8,646 bases of DNA from the NCBI GenBank assembly GCA_040877415.1, contig JBBDNV010000007.1, positions 1 through 8,646 of the forward strand, given 5' to 3'. The notes under the pieces were generated by a model. The model did no database searches. It was not told the origin of the DNA and worked only from the letters and a program-made list of their open reading frames with translations. Made by a program: the position numbers and the translations under genes. Shown here in pieces: positions 1 through 5,807 of the stretch (positions are counted from its first letter, which is position 1; every line of letters begins with the position of its first letter). Source of the stretch: JBBDNV01 sp040877415 (GTDB lineage Bacteria; Planctomycetota; Planctomycetia; Pirellulales; PALSA-1355).

Positions 1-595
1 TCAGCGCGTCGGAGAAAAACGGATCCACCGCGACATGCGGCGGCAGGTAGGTGAATTGCGGTCCGGTCCCGGGGTCCGAGTGGGTGCGCACCACCGCCGT
101 GACCGACGGCGTTTCGAGGTGGAAAAGCGAGTGAATGCTGCCCGCGCCCGAGGTGATGGGCACGGTGCGCCCGGTCTCGAGCAACTCGGTGCCGGCCAGT
201 TGCAAATCACCCAGCCGGAAATGCGCGGTGACCGGCCGCACGTTGGTGAAGGAAAACTCGGCGTGCAGACTTGATCCCTGCATGACGTGAAAGGCCCCGG
301 AGAACTCGTGCTGGTGAATCTGGGTGGTTCCGTCCAGCCAGAAGAGCAGCTGGATATAAAACCGCGGATCATCGAAGACGACCAACTCCGGCTGGCCTAA
401 CCCCGAGGCGGTTTGGAGCGGCTGCTCGTCGTCGCGGAGAAACGAGCGGGTGAGAGCCGCGAGGTCCACCCGTTCCGCCGGGGGATTTTCCTCGAGAGCC
501 GCTTGTGCGAGGCCGGGAAAGGCCGCGAGGGAAAAGTCCGCGGCCTGCCACCGCTCCCGCACCCGGCGTCCGAGATCGACAAAAAACGCATCCAT
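1..595 (-). CDS. Cupin-like protein of unknown function, C-terminus cut off by the window edge
   Basis: An open frame runs from ATG at 595-593 to the left edge without a stop, giving 198 visible residues beginning MDAFFVDLGRR. No in-frame start exists just upstream, which supports this start, although there is no Shine-Dalgarno. Residues 1-65 look helical. Residues 78-170 read as beta-rich, with an HQH pair (H94, H96) followed by a glycine (G107), and later H155 and H159 in a second strand pair. This is the layout of cupin motifs 1 and 2, metal-binding in that fold. The usual motif-1 glutamate is not at its expected place (about residue 100-101), so a metal site would be atypical. I do not recognise the family and assign no reaction. 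It is transcribed divergently from the SOUL gene. The coding frame is well supported by its length and natural-looking composition; the cupin label is an inference from motif spacing. Confidence 0.7.
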   Translation of the reverse strand, partial: MDAFFVDLGRRVRERWQAADFSLAAFPGLAQAALEENPPAERVDLAALTRSFLRDDEQPLQTASGLGQPELVVFDDPRFYIQLLFWLDGTTQIHQHEFSGAFHVMQGSSLHAEFSFTNVRPVTAHFRLGDLQLAGTELLETGRTVPITSGAGSIHSLFHLETPSVTAVVRTHSDPGTGPQFTYLPPHVAVDPFFSDAL

Positions 596-778
596 GGCCG
601 ACGAACATCCGCTGCCACCCCGCGCCGGACAAGAGCATTCCCCTCCCGTCCGGGTCCGGCCGGCCGCGGTGATGACTCCAGGGGCAGAGGGGGAAAACCC
701 ATCTCGGTGCCGGATCCGCGGCAAACGCTGTCGTTTTGCACCGGGGACAAACGGCGCGGGCTGTGATAAGGTGGCTTG
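596..778. promoter_or_regulatory. Divergent intergenic region between cupin-like and SOUL genes
   Basis: This 183-bp gap separates two genes that point away from each other, so it should hold both promoters. I found no well-spaced -35/-10 pair for either direction: a TTGCAC at 736-741 has no -10 at a workable distance. The only visible structure is an imperfect hairpin at 721-739 (GCAAACG / CGTTTTGC, one bulged T, CTGT loop), about 40 bp before the SOUL start, which could be an operator or a leader stem. Confidence 0.35.
768..774 (+). promoter_or_regulatory. Ribosome binding site of the SOUL gene
   Basis: AAGGTGG lies 4 nt before the ATG at 779. It decides the start in favour of ATG 779 over the in-frame TTG at 776. 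It is the only clear Shine-Dalgarno sequence in front of any gene in the window. Confidence 0.65.
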
Positions 779-1333
779 ATGAAGCGCGCGCTGGCATTCT
801 TGCTTTTCCTCTCCGCCCCAATTGCCGTCTCCATGGCCATCGAAATTCCCGATTACAAAGTGACCGCGGAGGACGGGAAGTTCGAGGTGCGGGATTATCC
901 GGAGATGGCGGTCGTGCGGACTTCGTCCGGCGACGGGGATTTCATGCGGTTGTTCCGCTACATCTCGGGAAGCAACGAGACGGAGCAGAAGATCGCCATG
1001 ACCGCGCCCGTCTTGATGAAGCATGAGGGCGAGAACGCGGGGATGAGTTTCATCGTGCCGCGGGAGGTGGCGGCGGCGAAAGTGCCGGCGCCCAAGGATG
1101 CGGCGGTGAAGATGGACACCTTGCCGGCGGGATCGTTTGCGGTTTACCGGTATTCGGGCGGACGCAGCGAGGCCAACGAGCAGGAGGCGCTCGGGGCATT
1201 GCGGGCCTGGGTGGAGAAGAAGGGGCTGGAGGTCGGCGGTGAGCCGCTTTTCGGATACTACGATCCGCCGTGGATCCCGCCTTTCCTGCGACGCAACGAA
1301 GTTATGTTGCGCGTGGCGGGGACTCAGCCTTGA
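779..1333 (+). CDS. Exported SOUL-family haem-binding protein
   Basis: The 184-residue protein matches the SOUL/HBP family, small proteins that bind haem or other tetrapyrroles; their bacterial role is not settled. Residues 1-20 are a signal peptide: KR, a hydrophobic stretch, then an A-x-A-like end (SMA). The mature domain opens with the family's typical 'YKV ... FEVRDY' segment. It carries the hallmark KIAMTAPV at residues 70-77 and the C-terminal GYYDPPWIPPFLRRNEV block. Length is close to that of single-domain SOUL proteins plus a leader, so the gene looks complete. The signal peptide places it in the periplasm or outside. No haem-uptake or haem-synthesis gene is adjacent, so partners are unknown. 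It is monocistronic: an unrelated convergent toxin gene ends 40 bp downstream, and I see no terminator hairpin in that gap. Confidence 0.9.
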   Translation: MKRALAFLLFLSAPIAVSMAIEIPDYKVTAEDGKFEVRDYPEMAVVRTSSGDGDFMRLFRYISGSNETEQKIAMTAPVLMKHEGENAGMSFIVPREVAAAKVPAPKDAAVKMDTLPAGSFAVYRYSGGRSEANEQEALGALRAWVEKKGLEVGGEPLFGYYDPPWIPPFLRRNEVMLRVAGTQP

Positions 1334-1373
1334 GCTTACGGGGTGGTGATTGAGGCGATCCCCAGCCAGATAC

Positions 1374-1790
1374 TCAGGGGAGAACCGGCAATTCCAGGGG
1401 CAAATCGGTCATCATTCGATAGTCGCGCAGATTCAACGTGACGATGCACTCGGCTTGGAAAGTTTCCGCTGTGCGCGCGTGCATGAAGTCGTGGAAATTT
1501 CCCCCGCGGACCCCTGCCCTCGTCGCCGCGAGCGTGGAGGCTTCGAGTGTTTGCGGTCCGGACAAATCGTGGAAGTTCAGGTGCGCAAACAAGCGTCCGG
1601 CTTCGCGACCCGCATCGGCCGGCGAGAGGTTGCGTTTGATCAGCTGGCCATTCGGCATCCGGTAGACCAAACCACGACCGGTCTGGATGGCGATCCACTC
1701 GGCCACGGTGTGGGAGCGCGTCATGCCGCCGGACGGCGTCCATCCTTCCTTCCACGCCCGCAGGAGGGCGGACGTGTCATAGTATTTCAC
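1374..1790 (-). CDS. PIN-domain ribonuclease toxin (VapC-type)
   Basis: A 138-residue PIN-domain protein, the toxin of a type II toxin-antitoxin pair. VapC toxins are Mg-dependent RNases that cut tRNA or rRNA. The acidic cluster of the family is visible: D5 in YYDTSALL, E31 in AEWIA, D101 in GNFHDFMHA, and the TLNLRDY segment with N120 and D123. All expected catalytic positions are filled, so it is probably active. The start is GTG at 1790-1788, overlapping the antitoxin stop by 4 nt (GTGA). It has no ribosome binding site of its own, so its translation is probably coupled to that of the antitoxin. Length is normal for VapC. The RNA target cannot be read from sequence. Confidence 0.88.
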   Translation of the reverse strand: MKYYDTSALLRAWKEGWTPSGGMTRSHTVAEWIAIQTGRGLVYRMPNGQLIKRNLSPADAGREAGRLFAHLNFHDLSGPQTLEASTLAATRAGVRGGNFHDFMHARTAETFQAECIVTLNLRDYRMMTDLPLELPVLP

Positions 1791-2029
1791 GAGTCGAGAC
1801 GCTCGATATCCTCTTCACGGGCTTCGGCGATCCCCGCGAGAATAGCTTCGTCATCCAAAGTTCCGCCCTCCCGGGCTTCGGCCGGACTGACGGTCACGGT
1901 GGGCATGTAGGGTACGATGCGCGCTACCGGCTTGCCGAACTCGGTCAGCACCACCTCTTCCCCGCCGTGAATGACGGGGCGGACGATGCGCCGGGTTTCG
2001 CGATGCAATTCGGAGAGCGTGGCTTGCAT
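1787..2029 (-). CDS. Phd/YefM-family antitoxin
   Basis: An 80-residue antitoxin upstream of, and overlapping, the PIN toxin. Residues 1-42 carry the Phd/YefM fold, with the signature VVLTEFGKPVARIVP at 26-40, which forms the dimer and binds DNA. Residues 55-80 are acidic and probably disordered until they wrap the toxin (TLDDEAILAGIAEAREEDIERL). I chose ATG 2029 over an in-frame start 14 codons upstream because the extra residues (MALAFYTYFAHFAL) are not Phd-like and come from the AT-rich promoter region. No Shine-Dalgarno is seen. Antitoxins of this family usually repress their own operon; the repeat cluster around the start codon fits that. Pairing of a Phd-type antitoxin with a PIN toxin is common. 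Confidence 0.87.
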   Translation of the reverse strand: MQATLSELHRETRRIVRPVIHGGEEVVLTEFGKPVARIVPYMPTVTVSPAEAREGGTLDDEAILAGIAEAREEDIERLDS

Positions 2030-2066
2030 AAGGGCAAAGTGTGCAAAGTATGTATAAAATGCAAGC
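2022..2066. promoter_or_regulatory. Candidate promoter/operator of the toxin-antitoxin operon
   Basis: An 8-bp perfect inverted repeat (GCTTGCAT at 2022-2029, ATGCAAGC at 2059-2066) brackets a 29-bp spacer. The spacer contains two direct copies of GCAAAGT exactly 9 bp apart (2034-2040 and 2043-2049) and an AT-rich stretch. On the minus strand TATACA (2056-2051) could be a -10 element, giving a leader of roughly 15 nt; I found no convincing -35. The left arm contains the antitoxin start codon. The layout suits an autorepressor binding over its own promoter, but binding is inferred. Confidence 0.5.
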
Positions 2067-2103
2067 GCCAATACCCGGAGGTCTTGAGTAAACAGACCGA
2101 CGG

Positions 2104-2124
2104 CATAAGATCGGCGGCCTTATG
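2104..2124 (+). other. Small inverted repeat covering the yebC start codon
   Basis: CATAAG at 2104-2109 and CTTATG at 2119-2124 are perfect complements with a 9-nt loop. The right arm contains the ATG of the YebC-family gene, so in mRNA the start could be partly paired. The stem is short and weak, and chance occurrence is quite possible. Confidence 0.3.
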
Positions 2125-2853
2125 GGACGTCAATGGTTGCTGGCCAAACGCGAAGTTGCTTCGCTCCGCAAGTCGCAGGCCACGGGAAAATTCATCCGCG
2201 AAATCACCATCGCGGCACGGCACGGCGGGGCGGATGCGGCGACCAATTCGCGGCTGGCCGCGGCGCTGGAAAAGGCGCGCAAGGAAAGTGTGGCCAAGGA
2301 CGTTATCGAGCGGGCCATCGCCAAGGGCGCGGGCACGGGCGCGGACAAGACGGCGCTGGAAAACATGACTTTCGAGGGCTATGCCCCGCACAAGGTGCCG
2401 GTCATCGTGGAGGCCGTGACCGACAACCACAACCGGACCGCTCCGGAGCTGCGCGTGCTTTTCAAAAAGGGACAACTCGGGGCATCGGGGAGCAACAAGT
2501 TCCTCTTCGATCACGTCGGACTGGTCGAAGCGCACCCGGCCAAGGCGGGCGTGGACATCGAAGAGGCGGCCATCGAGGCCGGGGCCAACGAGGTTGAACC
2601 CCTCACCCATGCGCAGAACGACGACATCCCGGCCGATGCCACCGGCGCGCGATTCATCACCGACCGCACGAACACGCACGGGGTGTCGAAATGGCTGGCG
2701 GATAACGGATGGACGGTGGTGACGAGTGAACTGGGCTGGGTGCCGAAGCAGTGTCCGGAATTGAACGAAGAGCAGCGGGCGGAAGTCGGGGCATTCTTGC
2801 AGGCCCTGGACGACCACGATGATGTCCATCGCGTCTGGGCAGCAGTGAAGTGA
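2122..2853 (+). CDS. YebC/PmpR/TACO1-family protein
   Basis: A 243-residue member of the DUF28 family, long annotated as a transcriptional regulator and more recently linked to ribosome-bound relief of stalling at proline runs. Domain I (about 1-75) has FIREITIAARHGGADAATNSRL and the KESVAKDVIERAIAKGAG helix segment. Domain II follows with FEGYAP (84-89), VTDNHNRT (99-106) and LGASGSNKFLFD (119-130). Domain III carries GARFITDR and the acidic C-terminus. The opening MGRQW resembles the YeeN-like branch (MGRKW) rather than the common MAGHSKW. Length is full for the family. ATG 2122 fits this N-terminus, although no Shine-Dalgarno precedes it. It stands alone, diverging from the antitoxin and converging on the long minus-strand gene run. 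The family is certain; whether it acts on DNA or on ribosomes here is not shown by sequence. I leave the symbol blank because of the divergent N-terminus. Confidence 0.93.
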   Translation: MGRQWLLAKREVASLRKSQATGKFIREITIAARHGGADAATNSRLAAALEKARKESVAKDVIERAIAKGAGTGADKTALENMTFEGYAPHKVPVIVEAVTDNHNRTAPELRVLFKKGQLGASGSNKFLFDHVGLVEAHPAKAGVDIEEAAIEAGANEVEPLTHAQNDDIPADATGARFITDRTNTHGVSKWLADNGWTVVTSELGWVPKQCPELNEEQRAEVGAFLQALDDHDDVHRVWAAVK

Positions 2854-2859
2854 GGCTTA

Positions 2860-2889
2860 TGTAGCGTCGCCGGGGACGGCGACGCTACA
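2860..2889. terminator. Perfect palindrome between convergent genes, candidate bidirectional terminator
   Basis: TGTAGCGTCGCCG (2860-2872) and CGGCGACGCTACA (2877-2889) are exact complements: a 13-bp stem with a 4-nt loop (GGGA on plus). It begins 6 nt after the YebC-family stop and contains the TAG stop (2887-2885) of the convergent minus-strand gene. Its position suits a shared terminator. Neither side has a T-run, so it is not a classical intrinsic terminator. It may instead stop RNA decay or be a copy of a dispersed palindromic repeat. Confidence 0.55.
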
Positions 2890-3451
2890 CCGCGCGGTAA
2901 GGGGCCACGCCGCGGGGAGTGCCGAGGATCTCGGCCAGAACGATGGCGTTGCGTTGGCTGTCGCGGTTGGCCAGGAGGTCCTGCAAGGTCGAGCCGCGGT
3001 AAGCCGGCGCGGACTTCTCCCCCACGGCGGCGAAGGCGGAAGCCAAGGCAGCGGTTTTGCCATCGGGTTTCGCGGGGCGCGCGGGGGCTTGCCATGCGGG
3101 GGCAGAGGTCCGCGGGACGGGTGGCGGAACGGCGTCTTCGAGCGAGGCAAATTCCTCCTCTTCGAAGTAGGCCGGTTCGGCCACGACGGGACCGGGCGGA
3201 GCGGTCTCGGCGGGCAGGCCGAGGGCGTCCATGAGGTCCTTGAACGGATCGCGTTGGGCGGTCGAACGGCGGGCGACCGGAGCCGGGGCCGGAGCCGGTT
3301 GCGTGTAGACGTTGCGGCGGGACTCGTGTTTGGTCTCGCGGCGTGCGGTGCGATTTTGTCCCGCCGTCTCGCGCTTTTCCGCGGCCTTCTGCATCACCCA
3401 ATTGACCAGGCTGATCAGCCCGATGATGAGGAGGATGACGAGTTGTTCCAT
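2885..3451 (-). CDS. One-helix membrane protein with proline-rich linker, function unknown
   Basis: A 188-residue protein in three parts. Residues 3-19 form one hydrophobic helix (LVILLIIGLISLVNWVM) followed by a basic stretch, so the rest should be cytoplasmic. Residues 50-130 are a low-complexity linker rich in Pro and Ala (QPAPAPAPV, PPPVPR), broken by a short helix (DPFKDLMDALGLP) and an acidic patch (FEEEEFASLED). Residues 154-181 form a compact C-terminal helix pair (STLQDLLANRDSQRNAIVLA, then EILGTPRG), which looks like the conserved end. I do not know a named family with certainty. It follows floA by 21 nt and probably shares its transcript, suggesting a partner at the same membrane site. 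ATG 3451 is chosen because it starts right at the membrane helix; no Shine-Dalgarno is present. Confidence 0.78.
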   Translation of the reverse strand: MEQLVILLIIGLISLVNWVMQKAAEKRETAGQNRTARRETKHESRRNVYTQPAPAPAPVARRSTAQRDPFKDLMDALGLPAETAPPGPVVAEPAYFEEEEFASLEDAVPPPVPRTSAPAWQAPARPAKPDGKTAALASAFAAVGEKSAPAYRGSTLQDLLANRDSQRNAIVLAEILGTPRGVAPYRAV

Positions 3452-3472
3452 GGCGGAACCGGTCGGGGATTC

Positions 3473-4498
3473 TTAGCGTGCCTCGGCGTTGCCGCGTTCG
3501 GAACCGGCGATGGATTCGCGCATTTGCGAGTCGGCCTGGATGTTTTTCATCCGCATGTAATCCATGATGCCAAGGTTGCCGGAGCGGAAAGCCTCGGCCA
3601 TAGCCTGCGGGACCTGGGCTTCAGCTTCGACCACTTTGGCCCGCATTTCCTGGGTACGGGCGCGCATTTCGCCTTCGACGGCGACGGCGGCGGCACGGCG
3701 GACCTCCGCTTTGGCTTGGGCCACGACCTTGTCGGCTTCGGCCTGCTCGCCCTGCAACTTGGCGCCGACGTTTTCCCCGACATCGATGTCGGCGATGTCC
3801 ACCGAAAGGATTTCGAAGGCGGTGCCGCTATCGAGGCCTTTATCGAGGACGGTTTTGGAAATGCGGTCGGGGTTTTCCAGCACATCTTTGTAGGAAAGCG
3901 CGGAGCCGATCGAGGTGACGATGCCCTCGCCGACGCGGGCGATGATGGTTTCCTCGGTGGCGCCGCCGACGAAGCGGTCGAGGTTCGAACGCACGGTGAC
4001 GCGGGCTTTGACCTTCACGCCGATACCGTCGCGGGCCACCGCGTCGATGGTGGAGCGTCCGGACCCCGGCGCGGGGCAGTCGATGACTTTCGGGTTGATG
4101 CTGGTGCGGACGGCTTCGAGCACGGTTTTGCTCGTGCCTTTGATCGCGAGGTCGATGGCGCAGGCGCGGTTGAAGTCGAGCTTGATGCCGGCTTTGTCCG
4201 CGGCGATGAGGGCCAGGACGACGGAATCGACGCTGCCGCCGGCGAGGTAGTGGGCTTCCAATTCGTCGGTGTCGAGCGGGATCCCCGCTTTGACCGCGGT
4301 GATGCGGCTGTCGACGATCATGCCGAGGGGCACGCGGCGCAGACGCATGCCGACGAGCCGGGCGAAGGAAACGGGAGCATCGGCGACCTTGGCGCGCAGC
4401 CAGATGCCGAAAAAGTTGAAAAGAATGATGAGCAGGACGAGGCCGAAGACGACAGCCAAGCCGGTGACGATGTAGATGAAGAGCGATCCGATAGCCAT
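3473..4498 (-). CDS. floA: Flotillin-like protein FloA
   Basis: This 341-residue protein is a bacterial flotillin of the FloA (YqfA) type, a scaffold of functional membrane microdomains. Residues 5-34 are a hydrophobic membrane hairpin or helix. LVGMRLRRV follows at 48-56, then the PHB/SPFH-like domain with HYLAGG (83-88), VTVRSNLDRFVGGATEETI (168-186) and GKGLDSGTAFEIL-type sequence (here DKGLDSGTAFEIL, 219-231). The long Glu/Ala-rich coiled coil (about 245-305) includes QAEADK and EMRAKVVEAEA, and the tail has GNLGIMDYM. It aligns by eye along its whole length with the Bacillus FloA pattern. It has a short extra segment around residues 144-156 (PGSGRSTIDAVAR) before the conserved RDGI-VK. 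It lies 9 nt after the NfeD gene, the classical flotillin partner. Start ATG 4498 has no Shine-Dalgarno. Confidence 0.95.
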   Translation of the reverse strand: MAIGSLFIYIVTGLAVVFGLVLLIILFNFFGIWLRAKVADAPVSFARLVGMRLRRVPLGMIVDSRITAVKAGIPLDTDELEAHYLAGGSVDSVVLALIAADKAGIKLDFNRACAIDLAIKGTSKTVLEAVRTSINPKVIDCPAPGSGRSTIDAVARDGIGVKVKARVTVRSNLDRFVGGATEETIIARVGEGIVTSIGSALSYKDVLENPDRISKTVLDKGLDSGTAFEILSVDIADIDVGENVGAKLQGEQAEADKVVAQAKAEVRRAAAVAVEGEMRARTQEMRAKVVEAEAQVPQAMAEAFRSGNLGIMDYMRMKNIQADSQMRESIAGSERGNAEAR

Positions 4499-4507
4499 GG
4501 GGACATC

Positions 4508-5011
4508 TTAGGCAGGTGGGCTGCCCGGCTCCAACGAGTCTTTTCGCCGCACGGCCACGCGCAGGCCGTCGGCGCCCACCACTTCGATGGCCGCGCCCGG
4601 TTCGAGAAACTCCCCAACCGCCGTGACATCAACGCGTTTCCCGCCGAGGCGGGCCGTGCCGGAGGGGCGCAAGGGGGTGAGGGCTTCGCCCGTTTCCCCG
4701 ACCAAGGTGCGGCGCTCACCGGCCGTGCGGTCGGCCGGCTGACGCGTGCGCAGCATGAGGCGGCGGCCGATGAAGGTGTGCGGAAAAATATTCAGCCAGA
4801 CGATAAAAGCGGTGAAGGTGAGCGCGCCGATGAGAAAAGCGGCGAGCACGCCGGCCGAGGTGCCATAGCCGACAAAGACCAGCACCACCGAGGCGACAAG
4901 CAAGAGGAATCCGATCGTGCCCACGATCAGCCCGGGCAGGAAAACCTCCGCGGCGATGAGGAGAAAACCGACCACGACAAGCGTGATGATGAGAGCGGGT
5001 CCTTCGGGCAT
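4508..5011 (-). CDS. Short NfeD-family membrane protein
   Basis: A 167-residue protein with about three membrane segments (roughly residues 6-25, 28-49 and 53-76). A soluble C-terminal OB-fold domain (about 103-157) follows, with the NfeD pattern LVGETGEALTPLRPSGTARL and a closing IEVVGADGLRVAV. It lacks the N-terminal ClpP-like serine protease domain of long NfeD proteins, so it is the short (NfeD1b-like) form that normally sits next to a flotillin and is thought to help assemble or stabilise it. ATG 5011 starts 2 nt after the stop of the preceding gene (TGA-CC-ATG) and 9 nt separate its stop from floA, so the three are probably cotranslated. The same frame stays open far upstream, but that part overlaps the neighbouring gene antiparallel-free in another frame and has no membrane-protein character. 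Confidence 0.9.
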   Translation of the reverse strand: MPEGPALIITLVVVGFLLIAAEVFLPGLIVGTIGFLLLVASVVLVFVGYGTSAGVLAAFLIGALTFTAFIVWLNIFPHTFIGRRLMLRTRQPADRTAGERRTLVGETGEALTPLRPSGTARLGGKRVDVTAVGEFLEPGAAIEVVGADGLRVAVRRKDSLEPGSPPA

Positions 5012-5013
5012 GG

Positions 5014-5757
5014 TCAGTCGGCCGGTGTCGGACGCGCCGGGCGTCCGGTGAAAAACGCGCCGAGGCTGTCGCTCACTCTGGTCGCGGTGTTGGAAGTGGC
5101 TTCCCAGGTACGCGTGCCCCAACGCTCCATGTGTCCGGCCAATCCCCCGCCCGAGACCCAGCGTTCGCCAACCGGCCGCGGGTCGGGAGTGGAGGAACCG
5201 CTCGCGGCGGCATCCGTGGCCGCGACGGGAGCGACGGATTTGAAAGGCGTGACCATGGTGCCGTTCCGGGCCGAGAACTCGACGCTTCCCGTGCTGGCTC
5301 CGCCGGCGTCGAAAAGTTCGACCAGCCAAACAGGCGTGCCGTTTTTGTTCTCCAAACGGTAGTTCAAGGTGGAAAAGCCGAGCTTCTTCGCGGCGGCCTC
5401 GCGGTTGGCCGCGTCGAAGGCACCGGTGGAGTTGAGCTTGAGACCGGTGGCGGCCATGACCCCGCCGGTGCCGCTGGACGGACGCAACGGAGCGCGCTCG
5501 GCGATGATGCCTTTGGCCGCGACAACGAATTCGCGGACGCCCCCACGCGCGGTGTCGTCCTTGAAACTCAAGGTCCAGCGCAGCGGCTGCGGGGCGGCGT
5601 CCACCCCGCGAATTTCCACCACACCGGCCAGCAGGGCGTCGCCCTTTTCGGCGCCGACAATTTTCAGGGCATCGTAGGCCGAGAGTTGCCCGGACGATTG
5701 CGCGCGGGCGGGCCAGGCGAAGCCGCAAGTGGCCAAAACGATGAGCACCCTGATCAT
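5014..5757 (-). CDS. Secreted PepSY-like protein of unknown function
   Basis: A 247-residue exported protein. Residues 1-19 are a signal peptide ending WPARA before QSS. Residues 110-169 have the alternation of a PepSY domain: AFDAANREAAAKKLGF, then a strand pair ending GTPVWLVELFDAGG, then SVEFSARNGTMV. Residues 24-85 (AYDALKIVG ... LRWTLSFKDD ... REFVVAAKG) may be a second, more worn copy. PepSY domains often inhibit or modulate proteases; that role is only inferred here. Residues 175-200 are low complexity (Ala/Ser/Pro), and the C-terminus (201-247) is Gly/Trp/Arg-rich and unlike anything I know. ATG 5757 is chosen over an in-frame start 34 codons upstream because it begins the signal peptide and leaves a normal gap after the adenosine deaminase gene. 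It is 2 nt from the NfeD gene, suggesting a function tied to NfeD/FloA. Confidence 0.75.
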   Translation of the reverse strand: MIRVLIVLATCGFAWPARAQSSGQLSAYDALKIVGAEKGDALLAGVVEIRGVDAAPQPLRWTLSFKDDTARGGVREFVVAAKGIIAERAPLRPSSGTGGVMAATGLKLNSTGAFDAANREAAAKKLGFSTLNYRLENKNGTPVWLVELFDAGGASTGSVEFSARNGTMVTPFKSVAPVAATDAAASGSSTPDPRPVGERWVSGGGLAGHMERWGTRTWEATSNTATRVSDSLGAFFTGRPARPTPAD

Positions 5758-5807
5758 TGTTCCATTAAGAACCGCAGGGCGGACGAACTCCAGCGCGGAA
5801 AGTGGAT

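Noticed and set aside
369..840. Two minus-strand frames starting at 821 and 840 across the left intergenic region
   Set aside because: They cross the cupin-like gene in other frames, overlap the SOUL start, and have shadow-like composition.
1334..1373. Terminator between the convergent SOUL and toxin genes
   Set aside because: Only GGGG/CCCC runs could pair, with a poor stem, so I see nothing supportable.
1374..2066. The toxin-antitoxin pair as part of a defence island or mobile element
   Set aside because: No integrase, transposase, tRNA end or other defence gene is nearby, and the flanks are housekeeping genes. A lone VapC/Phd pair is ordinary.
1945..2829. A 294-codon minus-strand frame across the YebC-family gene
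   Set aside because: The overlapping plus-strand frame is an unmistakable YebC protein. The antisense translation is Arg/His/Val-rich without a recognisable fold.
2954..5362. An 802-codon open frame on the plus strand, opposite the floA/NfeD block
   Set aside because: It is antisense to four well-supported genes. The translation is low-complexity Gly/Asp/Arg/Ala-rich with no domain, as expected when a GC-rich gene is read on the other strand.
5012..5728. N-terminal extension of NfeD upstream through the PepSY-like gene, giving 406 residues
   Set aside because: The extension is Arg-rich and does not resemble the ClpP-like protease domain of long NfeD. The competing frame has a signal peptide and a PepSY-like domain.
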